From the NCBI GenBank assembly GCA_002007465.1, contig LNAC01000273.1, positions 1,349,632 to 1,413,631 of the forward strand: 64,000 nt of DNA. The letters run 5' to 3'. Each line of letters begins with the position of its first letter. Position 1 is the first letter of the stretch. Below, piece by piece: positions 23,531-35,960 of this stretch. The notes beneath the pieces were generated by a model, which was not told where the DNA came from, made no database searches, and saw only the letters and a list, made by a program, of their open reading frames with translations. This DNA comes from Ailurus styani. Lineage: Eukaryota > Chordata > Mammalia > Carnivora > Ailuridae. A program made the position numbers and the translations under genes.

Positions 23531-24479
23531 TGTCTCCTGTTCCTGAAGGTAGAGGTCATGTAGTGTCAAGTGCCTGGCACTTCAAAGATTGTCTCAAGTA
23601 TGTGCTGCATGTGGTTTGCTGTTTTGTTTTGGTTCTTCTATCCTTCAGGCCAGTTGTCTGCAGAGGCTCTCCTTGCCTTCTGTAGGCCATGTTTTGTCCC
23701 TGGCCTGACTGTAGTGAGTTTTAACTAAGTGTGTTCTGGTTTGCTTGTGAAATGAGACCTGGCACCACTTCCACCAGAACTGAGGCCCTGCAGAACTCTC
23801 TGGTCAGGAGATGTGGTATGGCAGGGTGTATGCTGATATTCTGAGGGAGGCCTGTCATGGTGGGACTGAGGCAAGCTTGATTGAGAAGGACAGGCCAGCC
23901 AGAGTACAGGGAGCTGGGGCTTGGTGTAAGCAAGTTTGGCTGCCAGGGTCAGGTCTATGCTGCTTCCCAAAGTGGCTCTGTGTTTTTGCTAAAGGGTGGG
24001 GAAATGGCACCAGCTAGCAACTTTGTTCCTGGAGAGCCATCTCTGTGAATGCTGCCTCTCAGGGATGAGCTGCAAGAAGAGCAAATAATCTCCCCACATT
24101 GTGCCACAGGATTACTATATTGTCTACTCCCATGTGCTGTTTGCCTGCTTCCTCTCCAGGAGCAGCAGTGTCCTTTGTTAAGGGTCTATCCCAGGCAAGC
24201 CTGTTGATCTTTTAAACTCCAGGCTTTAAACCCTGCTGTGGCAAGAACTCATGAAATTCAGTCCCTCTCATTTTTCAAGCCAGTGGCTTTGGAAAAATGT
24301 TTTCTTTTTGTGTTCCCTTGTGTGCTTCTCTGTTTCGCACCCTTTTCTGAAGCCATGGCTTCCTCCTCTCCACAGTACCTGTGATCTACTTCTGCCCTAA
24401 ACCTTGTCTCCTCACTTCCTACTTTCTCTGATATGTCCTGTTCTGTCATTCCATTTAGTAAACAGAGCTATAGTCATGA

Positions 24480-27340
24480 TTTTAAATTACATTATTCACT
24501 CCCACCAATGATTGAAAGATCATGGCATGACATCTATAATAGCTCAAGTAAATATGCCTCAGGCTAAAGTGAATACCACAAAAAATAATATTTACTTTTA
24601 AAGTACATTTGTAAATTCAATACAGTTATACTTTAATAAACTGTGCTCATTGGAAAATGAGAAAAGATCCTTTTAAATTTACTCTGATGAGAGAAATTGA
24701 CTGACAAGTCATTTACATTCAAGGGACTCTTTAAGTGCCTAAACAGAAGCATTGAAAAATATTTCAGAAATGTAGCATTATCAGTCAGAGGATTGGATCT
24801 ACAAATGGGGTTTTTCTTCAAAAATCAGTTGCTAGATTGAACAATTAAAAAGTTTAACACTAAAGCGACATAAAATTACCTAACACTAAGAAAAATTCTC
24901 AGATACTAGTTTGCTCTAGAATTACCTTAAGACAATATAATATCATTATTGTCTACTGCAGTGCCATTGAGGATGGAGGTCACATGGTCTGAGTTCTCAT
25001 AATATAGGAATGGAAAGTAGAACTATTACTACATTAACACTTGTTGAGTTGTATGTAGTCTGTATCCCACACATTGAAAAGAATAATACCACATTAGAAG
25101 AATTGAGAGAAATTCTGAGTGTCTGTAACATAAATAATAATCGAGGGAATCAGAGATTATTTGACTCTGAGTGAAAAAAACAACAAAGGAACAAACTTTT
25201 ATTAGAGATGCAGTTTGACTCAAACATTTAAAAGGCTATCATGAGGAAGGAGTAAATGTTCTGACTACTTCCACAAGATGATGGATAAACTTTCTAAAGT
25301 AGGCAGACTTGGGGTGAACATAAGGCCCAGCTTGTAATTAAATATCTGTAGTCATGACTGTGGGATTTTTATATGTGATATTTTTACATACAGAGGTAGA
25401 TTCATGGTGAAACTAATGAAACTTATGCTTCACTCATCTTAACTTTATGAGTCTATTCAAAGGATCTGAGTTAATTTCGTAATTCTAATTTTATTCTTTT
25501 TCTTAACACTGGTTTTCAAATATTAACATTTCAGTTTCAACAAAAACTTGAATCTTTTTCTACTCAGATGGCAATAAGGCCTTCATATTTTGTATCATCC
25601 TTTCCACTTGTAAGAATCTAAGATTTTAATATTTTGCTATTCTTTTGTCATTGATTTGTCTTATTGTCAATAATGTATTGATCAGATGCCCTCTATTATA
25701 CATGGATTTGTGAGAATTAGCACTATAAGTATAATTTTCCTCCCATTCATTGTAGAAATGACAGAAAATATTGGGATAAGAGTCCAAAAAGTAAAATTTA
25801 ACACTTTTCTCTTTCTCAAATGGTGTGTTTCTGAGTATACAAGAATAATAGTATCACAATTAGTTTAAATATCTGGTTTAATCTAGAATTTTAGACAAGT
25901 ATTAAAACAGGGAAGAATAAAACATTGGGTGCATTAATGCTTGAGTATAATCATAGGTGCATATGCATAGTTTGCATGTAGAACATGAAAGGAAAAAATG
26001 GTGTTCTGTCTATTTTCATTAATTTCAGTGTATTTGACAGCTTTCTTTTGTGTGAATATATTTTGCTATAATTTTAAAAGGAAGATATTGGTAAATATTG
26101 CAAACACAAATGCTATTCTCTTCTAAATATCATGTCTTCCTAGTGTTAACAAAAATGTACACAAGTATACTTGGAAATTAAGGGGCAAAGGGAGCCTCTC
26201 ACTATGTCCAGGAAGTTCTAATGAGTAATTCATTAGGTTCAGAGATGATTTAGAGGTGGATAAAATGACAACTTGAGTTCATCTTGATATAGCATAAGGA
26301 ATCAATACAGAAAAGTAATAATGTGGAACTGTTAAGAAAGAAAAAAATGATATTGAGGAAGAAAGGAGTAAAATCAAGCTTGTATTATGAACACTATTTG
26401 TATAGTGCTTTATAATGAAGAAAAAATCTTTCATAAACATTAAGTAATAACAAATGTATTATGAGTGAACTCCAACTATAGGAGGTGTGCTTTGTGAATC
26501 CACATTTTAAATCATTTCTTATTGTAAATCTCAATATAATAAACCAACACTCATGTATTTGGACAATGTGGACATGTGAAGTCTCTAACCAATAATGAAT
26601 ATAATGTTGTGCCAAATTGTTTGGTTTTAGGCCAATGCAATAAAAAAAAATCAATACCAATAAAAAACATGATGGGTGATCCATAAGACTGAAAACTTTA
26701 GATTTCATCCCTTCATGATGAGAAGGATGGACTATAGTTCTGACAAGCATTGTTTTGAACAACTGGTAAAATACCCAGGAAAAACATTTCTAGTGGGATA
26801 AAAGTATCATTGATTCAGGAATGTAACTGAATAGCATAACACTTAAGGAGAGAATTAACAATGCCTGTCTCCCAAAAGAAGAGTTTTAAATTTTTTTTGG
26901 AAAAAAAAAAGTAAAGATGAATCCATTGATGAGGAAGAATGCTGTTCATAATAGCATGATATCAGTTTCATGATATCTATGAAAAAGGGAGTAGAGATCA
27001 TTGAAGGAAAAATTTTTCCCATTTAAACTGTCAAGATCTAACATTAAAAGACATTTTTTTGCGGGAAATCTTACAAGTTAAAATAATAATAAAATTTTTC
27101 AAGACAGCTGACCCTAATTTTGAATGCATTTCAGAAGTATTTAGAAAATTAAATACACTGGTTATTGTCACAAAAAATTTACCATGAAATGAAGCATCCT
27201 CTGTCTCCTCCAAAGGAGAAAATTTCTCTTAAAAAAGAACACTTATTATGTAGCTTTCACATTAAGTGCTTAACTTCACAGATTCCAAAATGTTTTTAGA
27301 AAGCTATATTGCATTTGATTTTGCAAATTTATTCTGGTGA
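24480..27340. other. AT-rich non-coding DNA
   Basis: No repeat or gene could be firmly identified. The 122-codon open frame on the minus strand at 26394-26762 is the longest outside repeats. It has no recognisable domain, biased AT-rich composition and no supporting context. Confidence 0.45.
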
Positions 27341-27346
27341 CCAGTG

Positions 27347-27798
27347 TGGTGAAAAGACTTGGTGTCATGTGGTCCCTAATTTGGAAGGCCATGATGGCCT
27401 GACTGCAAGTTCCCTTCACACTGTTACCACAGAAAAGGGCCTATAGACAAACAGCCCTCTTTAAAGGGGACTGGGCACCAGGCCTGCTTATCCTTGAGTA
27501 GCGAGATTCAGTTCCCCACCAGACCACTGAGTTATTCAGATAGGCCAATCACATCTTCCCACAGAACAATCAATGTGGCACCTGACCTTCTTGATCTTCT
27601 GAAGCCTGCCTCCCAGAGTCCCTGGGTATTCACTCTGTTTCCAAATACAAATTCTGTGTTGTCTTTCACAGCTTTCAATGTCCTCCTCCTGTGAGTATAT
27701 GTGACCAGTAAACTGCTATCGGTTGTATCTGTCCAGTGTCAGGGGTCATGTGTTTGGCCATCTCCAGAGCCCTAGGATAGAAATCTCTCCTCACAGCT
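27347..27798 (+). mobile_element. Possible solitary LTR
   Basis: A distinct, GC-richer block in AT-rich DNA. It begins TGTGGTG, contains GATAGGCCAATCACATCTTCCC and a late GTGACCAGTAAACTGCTATCGG block like a poly(A)/R region, and ends near CTCCTCACA. TG...CA ends and composition suggest an ERV LTR. No target duplication or TATA box is convincing. Confidence 0.42.
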
Positions 27799-27925
27799 GA
27801 TGTGAAAAGAAGGCTATAAAAATTTAAAAAAAAGTATTATTATTTTTATGATATGATACGTATTTCAGGTACAGAATCTCAATAACATTATGTATATATA
27901 GGAAATAATATTGTATCTTCTTTTG

Positions 27926-27970
27926 TACTTTGTGATTTCTTTTTTTTTTTTTTTACTTTGTGATTTCTTT
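27926..27970 (-). mobile_element. Poly(T) flanked by a 17-bp direct repeat
   Basis: TACTTTGTGATTTCTTT occurs at 27926-27942 and 27954-27970, separated only by T residues. This is what an L1-mediated insertion of nothing but a poly(A) tail would leave, on the minus strand. Replication slippage producing a tandem duplication is the alternative. Confidence 0.55.
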
Positions 27971-27974
27971 CTGG

Positions 27975-29835
27975 AAACTAATCAGATTCTGAGTCATAGC
28001 ATATACTGAGGCAGAGTTAATACATGAGACCGAGTCACTTGTGAAGTAAATTATCCAGAAGAGTATAGATCACAGGTCTTCTCACTTTAAAGTCTGTTTT
28101 CTTTCTATAGTACTGAATTGTCAGAGTAATAATGAGATCTCACTATAAAAATACATTTTCAATAATAACCTAACACCAAACATGTATTTCATATGTTTCT
28201 CCTACTTTTCACTAAATTTCTTCCTTTGAACCTTCTCAACATTATTCATGGCAGTCAATTGGAATCTTGTTTTAGTCAAGAATGCCAGCCTGCTACATAG
28301 AATTTTCTCTCAGACAAAAAATCAAATAGAACCTTGAGATGACTATTCCCTTCTTTCCACTATCTCTCTGGTATGGTTCTACAGCAACATCATTGATTTT
28401 TCTAATACAACCAAGATATAAATAGAACAGTAACTGTCAAATGCATACAGTTCCTAACTCTAACTCTGTTCCCATACCCATTAAAATTTGATATCTTTCA
28501 GTGTTCCAGATTCTAGTTATTTGAAGGGCAGAAAAACTAGAAATGCAGCCATATTTATGATTTAGAAAAATTACTGTGGCAAACTGAGCATACCTCATCT
28601 CTAAATCAAGAATTTAAGATATATTTAATTTCCGTTTAAATGGAGCATTTGTGTTTTTGCTTCTCTTGGTATTAATATTATATATTGCCATGAAAGTTGG
28701 GGTAGAAAAAAGTGAAAAAATAAAAATAAAAACAGCCAACAATGAAGCATTATGAAACTATTTTTTTATCTGTCTTTAAAAAACAAAATCTGTTTTTATG
28801 ATTGGACAACATTATGGATTATTTTCAATGTATGGCTTTTTGAAATATTTATTTTCTTGTGGAGGCCAATGGCTGATTTGAATATGATACACTTTTGTTT
28901 CTCTTTTGTTTTTATTTTGTTGACTATGATACATTAGAAACCATCTTACTGGGTACTTGTTCTGTTTTATAATAATTTCTTTAAAAGATTTGTTACTAAC
29001 TAGCCTAAAGTTAACATATCATTGATGTATGTATTCACTGTTTAATTATTTATACCCAATAATCCTAGATATCAGGACAGAATTATAGTTACCTGGAAGT
29101 ATAATTTATATACTTCTAGTTACTGTTATGGAGTTCAATGTGTAGTCTGGTTGCTTTTATTTTTTCTTAGCTATATTAGTGTTTTTTTAAGGTTGCAATG
29201 CAAAACTTGTTATCTCTGTTTTAAATATTGCTGGACAAAAAAAAATTATTAAAGCTGTTCTAAGGTAGCAGATTTTTGGTTCTTAATTATCCACCTGTCC
29301 AAGTGGTAGATGGACCCACCAGTTCTCTGAGGCAAGTTTCTACCTGCTCATATATGTGCTCTATATTAGCTTGTAGAGATGTTTGATGGCTTTCCATTCA
29401 GGCACCTGTTCTAGCTAGTGTTTTTTCCAGCCATAAGATAGCATGTCACCTAACTATCAAAGCATACACATCAGCCCTTATTTGATAACAGAGATTTCAT
29501 AGACTGTAGGTATTTAACAGAAACTATAGCCTTGGCTTCTCTGCTTTTTAAGTTTTTCTTTCTTTTCTTTTAATTTTGTTATGAAAAATAACAGTTCATG
29601 AAATTTTTGAGTCATATGCAGTTTATCTACTTTTTATGTCATAAGATTTATTTAAGAATCTTGTCAATTCATCAGAGGTTTTGCATATGTAGGATAAATT
29701 ATTTTGAATTTTTAAGGATATTCTTTACTGAAGTTCACCATGTAATCATATGGCGATAGTATATTGATGAAAATGTAATTATTTACTTCACACAGTGGTG
29801 TACCACTCATGAGGCTCAAACATAAAAATTGTGAT
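27975..29835. other. AT-rich non-coding DNA
   Basis: No gene seen. Some T-rich parts after about 29560 may be the most diverged end of an old antisense L1, but I could not confirm it. Confidence 0.4.
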
Positions 29836-29839
29836 GTTT

Positions 29840-30030
29840 GGGCGCCTGGGTGGCTCAGTGGGTTAAAGCCGCTGCCTTCGGCTCAGGTCATGATCCCAGG
29901 GTCCTGGGATCGAGGCCCACATCGGGCTCTCTGCTCAGCAGGGAGCCTGCTTTCTCCTCTCTCCTTTCTCTCTGCCTGCCTCTCTGCCTACTTGTAATCT
30001 CTCTCTCTCTGTGTGTCAAATGAATAAATA

Positions 30031-30074
<44 letters not shown>

Positions 30075-30088
30075 AAGTTCTTTAAAAA
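29840..30088 (+). mobile_element. CAN-SINE, young type, with 35-base pure A tail
   Basis: Complete copy nearly identical to the one at 1038, sharing CGAGGCCCACATCGGG and TCAAATGAATAAATAAA. The tail has an uninterrupted run of about 35 A at 30038-30072. The 15-bp duplication AAAAATTGTGATGTT lies at 29824-29838 and 30089-30103. Pure long tails erode quickly, so this is probably a recent insertion. Confidence 0.97.
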
Positions 30089-30159
30089 AAAAATTGTGAT
30101 GTTCGATTTTCTTGTAAATGTGATTTTTAAAAGTATTTCAAATAGTGGTTTATGTTTTG

Positions 30160-30950
30160 TCCTCTTAATTATGCATCCATAGAATTCAGTTTCATGTCTG
30201 CTCTCCTGACTCTTGATTAGGTCCTGCAGTTCCATTTCAGAATAGGCATTTCCCACCCTTATCGGCTCTGACCTGTCCCTGTTTGATCATGTTGTAACGT
30301 GAACCTTAAGTTATTGGCTTTGTGCTCACCAGGAGAGGTAAGGGCAAATTTTAAGAAGGGGTAAACCTTATGAATAGTTTTGGCAATTGCATTGGTACTT
30401 GTACCTGGGGCTATGTTGCCCTCACCACCAATATGGGATGGAGGTTCTATTACCAGATGGCAAACAATGCATTTCCCAAATCCCATTCCACCATCTCCAT
30501 TTTCAGACTCTGGTTGGGCATGCATTGCTCTGGGGTTGGACTCCCGGGAAACAGCAGGAGATTAAGAAGAAGAAAGTTTTTTAGGGAGTATACCCAGGCT
30601 CAATCCTTGTGAAGAAGAAGGCAAAACAATGGGATTGGAGAAGAGGTCTGATTCAGTTTTAACAGAGACCTCAGCCAACCTGACAGGAATCAGAAGCTGT
30701 CATAACTCTTTACAGATGTCTTGAGTTGGAAGAAAGGATCCAAGCCATTATGCTCCAGCATAGGTCTGTTACTGGTTTCTAGATTTGAACTTGGATGAGG
30801 CAGTTCTCTTCAGTTGATGCATTCCCTCAGTTTCCCTGAAGGAAGCCTACAGCTGAGTGCTTTCCCTTGGCAGTGTTCCTGCAGCTGAGGGAATAAAAGT
30901 CCATTCCTCAGAGTGGTCTGGGCAATGCCTCATGGCATCCTCCATGTGGA
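30160..30950. other. Unassigned GC-richer block
   Basis: About 790 bases that are less AT-rich than both neighbours and resemble no repeat I can name. The minus strand carries an 88-codon frame (30525-30259) with the segment CIVCHLVIEPPSHIGGEGN, open for 12 codons upstream of its Met back to a TAA. The plus strand carries overlapping short frames. It could be the internal part of an old retrovirus-like element, a decayed retrocopy or unique DNA. Confidence 0.35.
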
Positions 30951-31174
30951 CTATTAAATATTTGTCCATATAATAGGTTTTACTGAAATCTAGAAGAAAT
31001 CTATACTTCATCATGTTTATAATTTTATTTTTTAATGTTTAATGGCCAGGCAGGTTTTCTTTTCTGTGAATTGTGGTTTGGAAATTTTGCACATTTTAAA
31101 AATAGATTCTCTTGCTTTTATGTTAAATTGTAGGAGAACATACTACCTCTATCTATACAGTCTTTGTAGTTTTT

Positions 31175-31374
31175 TTTTAAGATTTTATTTATTCATTTGA
31201 CACACAGAGAGAGATTACAAGTAGGCAGAGAGGCAGGCAGAGAGAGAGGAGAGAGGAGGAAGCAGGCTCCCTGCTGAGCAGAGAGCCCGATGTGGGCCTC
31301 GATCCCAGGACCCTGGGATCATGACCTGAGCCGAAGGCAGCGGCTTTAACCCACTGAGCCACCCAGGCACCCTG
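31175..31374 (-). mobile_element. CAN-SINE, young type
   Basis: Reverse-oriented copy sharing the CGAGGCCCACATCGGG and TCAAATGAATAAA markers with the elements at 1038 and 29840. The 15-bp duplication GTCTTTGTAGTTTTT lies at 31160-31174 and 31375-31389. Confidence 0.97.
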
Positions 31375-32339
31375 GTCTTTGTAGTTTTTATGCATTACAT
31401 CTAAATTCTGAGTCTGTGTCATGTCTTTCACTTTGACTATGAATTATGTTGGTACATAGTAGGACCTCCTTTTAATGTAGCTGAATTCATAGAACTTCCT
31501 GTTTGATTTGTGCTTTTCATATTTTACTCAAGAATTTTTTATCTTCTTTGAAGGCATACAGGTATTCCACGATTTTACTTCTAAACATTGTGAAACTTTG
31601 CATGTCCAGTTTAGTTCTTTACTACTCCTGAAATGAATATATGAAAATGTTATTTTATTCCCTCTGGCTAACAACTGTCATAGCAGCAGACCTTGACTAG
31701 TTCATACATAGCCTCCCACACACACTTGCAATACCATCGCTGTAAAATATAAAAAGTCGTATATTATTGGTCTGGTCCTTTGTCTCTAATTCTTCCAATA
31801 GATTTTTTGCTCATCCTCGAGGCAAATTTTGCTCTGATTTATTTATATTAGTTTCAAAATAAATCTTGAAAACTGGGAGGGGAAGTTTTCTTTCCCCAAA
31901 AATGTAGTTATTTTGGCATTTGGCATTTTCCTCAATCTTTTAGAATCATCTATAACAATATAATTTGTAATTTCATTGAATTATAGATTAATTTGGGTGA
32001 TAATTAACAACTTTAAATCACTGAGCATTCTTCTTTGCGAACTTGGCTTTTCTTGCCATTTAATTTAGTCTTCCTTTGTAATTTTTCATTCAAGTTTTAA
32101 AATTTTCTCCATAAAGGCATTACTCAGAATTATTTTTAAAAAGTTGACCTCTGCTATTTAATATTTTTATTGTTTTTATAATTGTTAATGTTTAGAAATT
32201 TACATGAAAATTTGATTTGCTATTATATTGTGTTAATAACACATAATCATTATAATATACTATTACTAATATACAAGAATAAAATCAACTCATGTATATT
32301 CTTTTATTGAACAATCTTGACAAATCCTTATTAATTCTT

Positions 32340-32535
32340 TTTTTTAAAGATTTTATTTATTTATTTGACACAGAGAGAGAGAGATCACAAGTAGGCAGAG
32401 AAGCAGGCAGAGAGAGAGGAGGAAGCAGGCTCCCCGCCAATCAGGGAGCCCGATGTGGGGCTTGATCCCAGGACCCTGAGATTATGACCTGAGCCGAAGG
32501 CGGAGGCTTTAACCCACTGAGCCGCCCAGGTGCCC
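32340..32535 (-). mobile_element. CAN-SINE
   Basis: Reverse-oriented complete copy. The 14-bp duplication CCTTATTAATTCTT lies at 32326-32339 and 32536-32549. Confidence 0.96.
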
Positions 32536-33421
32536 CCTTATTAATTCTTAAAATTTGACTGTTAAGTAATTTAGGTTTCATGTAGAAAATCATATTAACT
32601 TTGAAAAATCTCATATCCATGTTTTGTTTTTACCCTATTAGCTGAAGCCAATATAACATTATATAGTGATTTTATTTTCACACTAATTTATGTTTATAAA
32701 TCATCATGTAATGCCATCCTGGTGTATCTATCAATAAATCTATAAATATATTCCTACACAGATATCTATACTCATACACTCATATGTATATACATATATA
32801 GGTATACATCCAAGTACATACTAGACACACACACTAGATAGATAATTGCTATAGTGCTAGTCGGTCTTCTTTATTTTTCCTAATATTAAAGAGAAGCTTC
32901 TGACATTTCAGTGTTAGGTATAATGTAGATGCAGGTTTTGGTAGATGCCATTTAAGAAGATTGCCTTTTATTACTAAAATAGCAGGATGTCTTATTATGA
33001 ATATTATTAAGTTTTTCTGGATGATTTTTCTGTACCTATTGAAATCACAATATGTGTTTACTACTTTAATCTGATGTTATGGTGAATTACATTTATTGAT
33101 TTCCTAGTGTTAAACTCTCCTAACATTTCTGGGATAAACATAGTTGTTCATTATTAGCTTGTTCAGAAATATAGTAATGTATTAAATTTTGTTCACACTC
33201 TCTAGAATTTTAGAATGTCTTATTATTGAAATTAGATGGTATCCTAACTCCCCCCCCTTTTTTTACAGATATTATAAATGTTTATTGTTCAATAGATATC
33301 TCTTACAAAATTTTCTGGGCCTGATTGGTTTTGCACAGTGTAAAGTATAGTTGTATTACTACTGATTCTACTGATTCAATTTTGTTAATGGTTACAGACC
33401 TATTCAAATTTTTCATTTTTT

Positions 33422-33600
33422 GGGGGGAGCCCTGGGTGGCTCAGTCAGTTAAATGCATGCATCTGGTTCAGGTCCTGATCCCAGGGCCCTGGGATTGAGT
33501 TCTGTATCAGGCTCCTTGCTCAGTGGGGAGCTTGCCCCTCCCTCTGGCTGCCTCTCTCTCTCTCTCTCATTCTCTCTGACAAATAAATAAATTAAAAATT
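33422..33600 (+). mobile_element. CAN-SINE, older type
   Basis: Head GGGAGCCCTGGGTGGCTCAGTC, body CCCAGGGCCCTGGGATTGAG and tail GACAAATAAATAAATT. T-rich flanks TTTTTCATTTTT at both sides are the likely target duplication in the old L1. Confidence 0.93.
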
Positions 33601-33640
33601 GGTTTTTTTCATTTTTTTTCTTGAGACAATTTTTTGTAGT

Positions 33641-33645
<5 letters not shown>

Positions 33646-33678
<33 letters not shown>
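33646..33678. repeat. (TG)n microsatellite
   Basis: About 16 TG units within old L1 sequence. Confidence 0.97.
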
Positions 33679-33772
33679 GGGGGATAACGGTGGATTGTTG
33701 CTTCTGATTTTACAACTTATTTACCTGAAGTTGTCCATAGGATTCTTTCATCATTTAAAAATCTCTAACTTT

Positions 33773-33961
33773 GGGGCACAGTCGGTTAGGAGGGTGACTC
33801 TTGATTTCACTTCAGGACATGGTCTCAGGATCCTGGGATTGAGCCCCACATCAGGGTCCTTGCTCAGCAGGGAGTCTGCTTGAGGATTCTCTTTCCCTCT
33901 CTGCCCCTCCCTCTGCTCAAGCTCTCTCTCTCTCATTCAAAGAAATAAATCTTTAAAAAAA
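33773..33961 (+). mobile_element. CAN-SINE, old, damaged head
   Basis: The tRNA-like head is shortened to GGGGCACAGTCGGTTAGG (about 14 bases of the usual CTGGGTGGCTCAGT are missing). CTCAGGATCCTGGGATTGAG, a CT-rich part and an ATAAATCTTTAAAAA tail follow. Confidence 0.88.
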
Positions 33962-35960
33962 TAATCCTCAACTCTATCTGCATTGTGACCTCTTTTTGGC
34001 TCCTAAAATTGTTTATTTTATCTTTATTTTTTTCTTGATCAGTCCTAAAACACTTTCGATCCTATTTTACTCTTACAGATCACTAAATATAGGCTTTATC
34101 GATCCTCTCAATTTTGTGTTCATTATCATTATTTTGTTATCTTTACATTTTATTCCTTCAAATAGTATTTAGGTATATTCTATTTTTTGTAACATCTTAC
34201 GTTGGGTGCTAGGCTTGTTAATGGTCGACCTTGACCTTTTACTATAAACATTTAATGCTGATAATTTCTCTCTAGTGTATATTCTCTTGGTAAAAATTTT
34301 TTCTGGTGAGTTCCAATCTTTATTAATATATAGTGACAATTCTTACCCCCCAAAAATCTGATTTTGCCTTACAGAGAACTGCATCAGCCTTCACTTACTT
34401 GGTCTTCACCTGCTCTTTTTCTTCTTTCCATTCTTTCACTTGCCAGCTTTCTGCATTCTCATATGTTAGATTGCTTAGTAACAGCATATAACTGGACTTT
34501 GTTTTGTTTTTTAAATCCATTGTGAAATATGTCAACAAAATAAGGGTTTTTTTCATTGTATTTACATATCATTTAGGCACCAAATTCAGTATATTTGGAT
34601 TTTGTATGTTATTTTGTGTTTTCTCTCTTATCCTCCCTTTTCATTCCTTATTTTTTCTTTTTAATTTCCTTGTTTTCCATTTATAGCTTTTTTTTTCAAA
34701 TTCTGCATTTTTCCTGTTACTTCATTATTTTTAATCTTTTAGTTATTACCCATTGGATTATATTGTATTTGATCTACTTCTATCTATCTCAAGATAATTT
34801 CTGTACTCCCTCCCCAAATGTAGAGGACTTGAGGACAATATTTTCCAAACTGTCAGTGGTAAAGAATTTTTAATTTTCAAAATTTCTGACTCTTTATAGA
34901 TTGATAGATCTGTAAAATAAAATCAGCACATGTACTGGAAAAGTGAAATGATAAAATGCACATTAAATACAAAGCTACGTTTTTGGTTACTAGATTTAAC
35001 AGACATAAAATTATTCTGTCAAAATGCTTTTAAAGTTTTGAAACCCTTACTCTCAATTTCTTGTTACAGATCAGTACAGGACAATTTGTGGACTGGTACT
35101 GATCATGGAACATAGTTTGAATGGCACTGACTTTGAATACTTTCATTGCAATTTGTTCTTTCTCCTTCTTATAGAATTGTTGCCAGGTATCAAATATAAT
35201 TTTAGTCTACCTTGTTTTTTTTTATCCCCACATTGCTATTATTGCGTTTCATGTCATTGACATTTGTTTAGACCTATTCATACATTTCTCAATTTCATTG
35301 CCTTTTTTTAAAAAAATCCCAGACCTCCCTATTGTAATACAATTCATCCTTCTGAAATAATCTTTTAAAATTTCCTTTACTGAGGGTAGGTTAGTGGCAA
35401 GTTCTTTGTTTGTCTCAAATGTCTTTATTTCTTCTAAAATCCTCAGTGATAGTTTAGTTTGGTATCTAATCCTAAATTGATGGTTTTCTCCTCCCACTAA
35501 CCCTTTCTCAGAATTTTGAAGATATTATTCTACAGACTGTTTCTATTCATTTTGATATTGCACATTTGGTAAATAATCTTTATTTTCTCTTTGGCTACTT
35601 TTAAGTTTTTCTTCCTGCACTTGATATTTTTAAATATGTTTATAAAATGTCCTGGTGTGGATTTTCTTTTATTTTTCATGGAAGGACATGTGTTTCCTGA
35701 GCCTAAATATTCTTATTTTTCATCAACTCTGTGAAATTCTCACTCAATTTGCCAATATTGCCCCCATCATCTTTTCTATTGCCCTCTGTGAATCAGATGA
35801 GAAAAACTTAGACATTTGTGTTCTATCCTTCATGTCTCTTAGCTTCTGTTTTCTTTTGAACTTCATTTTTTTGAATTTCTGTGATATATTTAAGTTTCAA
35901 AATTCTCTTCACAGTTTTTTTTTTTTAATTCACCACTCTTTTGTTTTGTTTCAGTGATTA

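Larger units (their letters stand above)
19171..24470 (-). mobile_element. Antisense carnivore LINE-1, internally deleted
   Basis: An L1 inserted in reverse. Reading the minus strand: GC-richer 5' UTR (24470-about 23540), ORF1 region (about 23530-22480), ORF2 endonuclease (about 22255-20950), start of the RT region (about 20950-20548), ORF2 C-terminus (20522-about 19760), 3' UTR and a poly(A) tail (poly-T at 19171-19183). Stops and frameshifts disrupt both ORFs. The reverse-transcriptase core with its FADD box is missing at a junction near 20523-20548. Four SINEs interrupt it. Excluding them, about 4.5 kb remains of a normal 6-7 kb. Confidence 0.93.

Noticed and set aside
26394..26762. 122-codon minus-strand frame outside repeats
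   Set aside because: No domain, AT-driven composition rich in Ile, Leu, Phe, His and Tyr, no neighbouring exon signals. Chance is the simpler reading.
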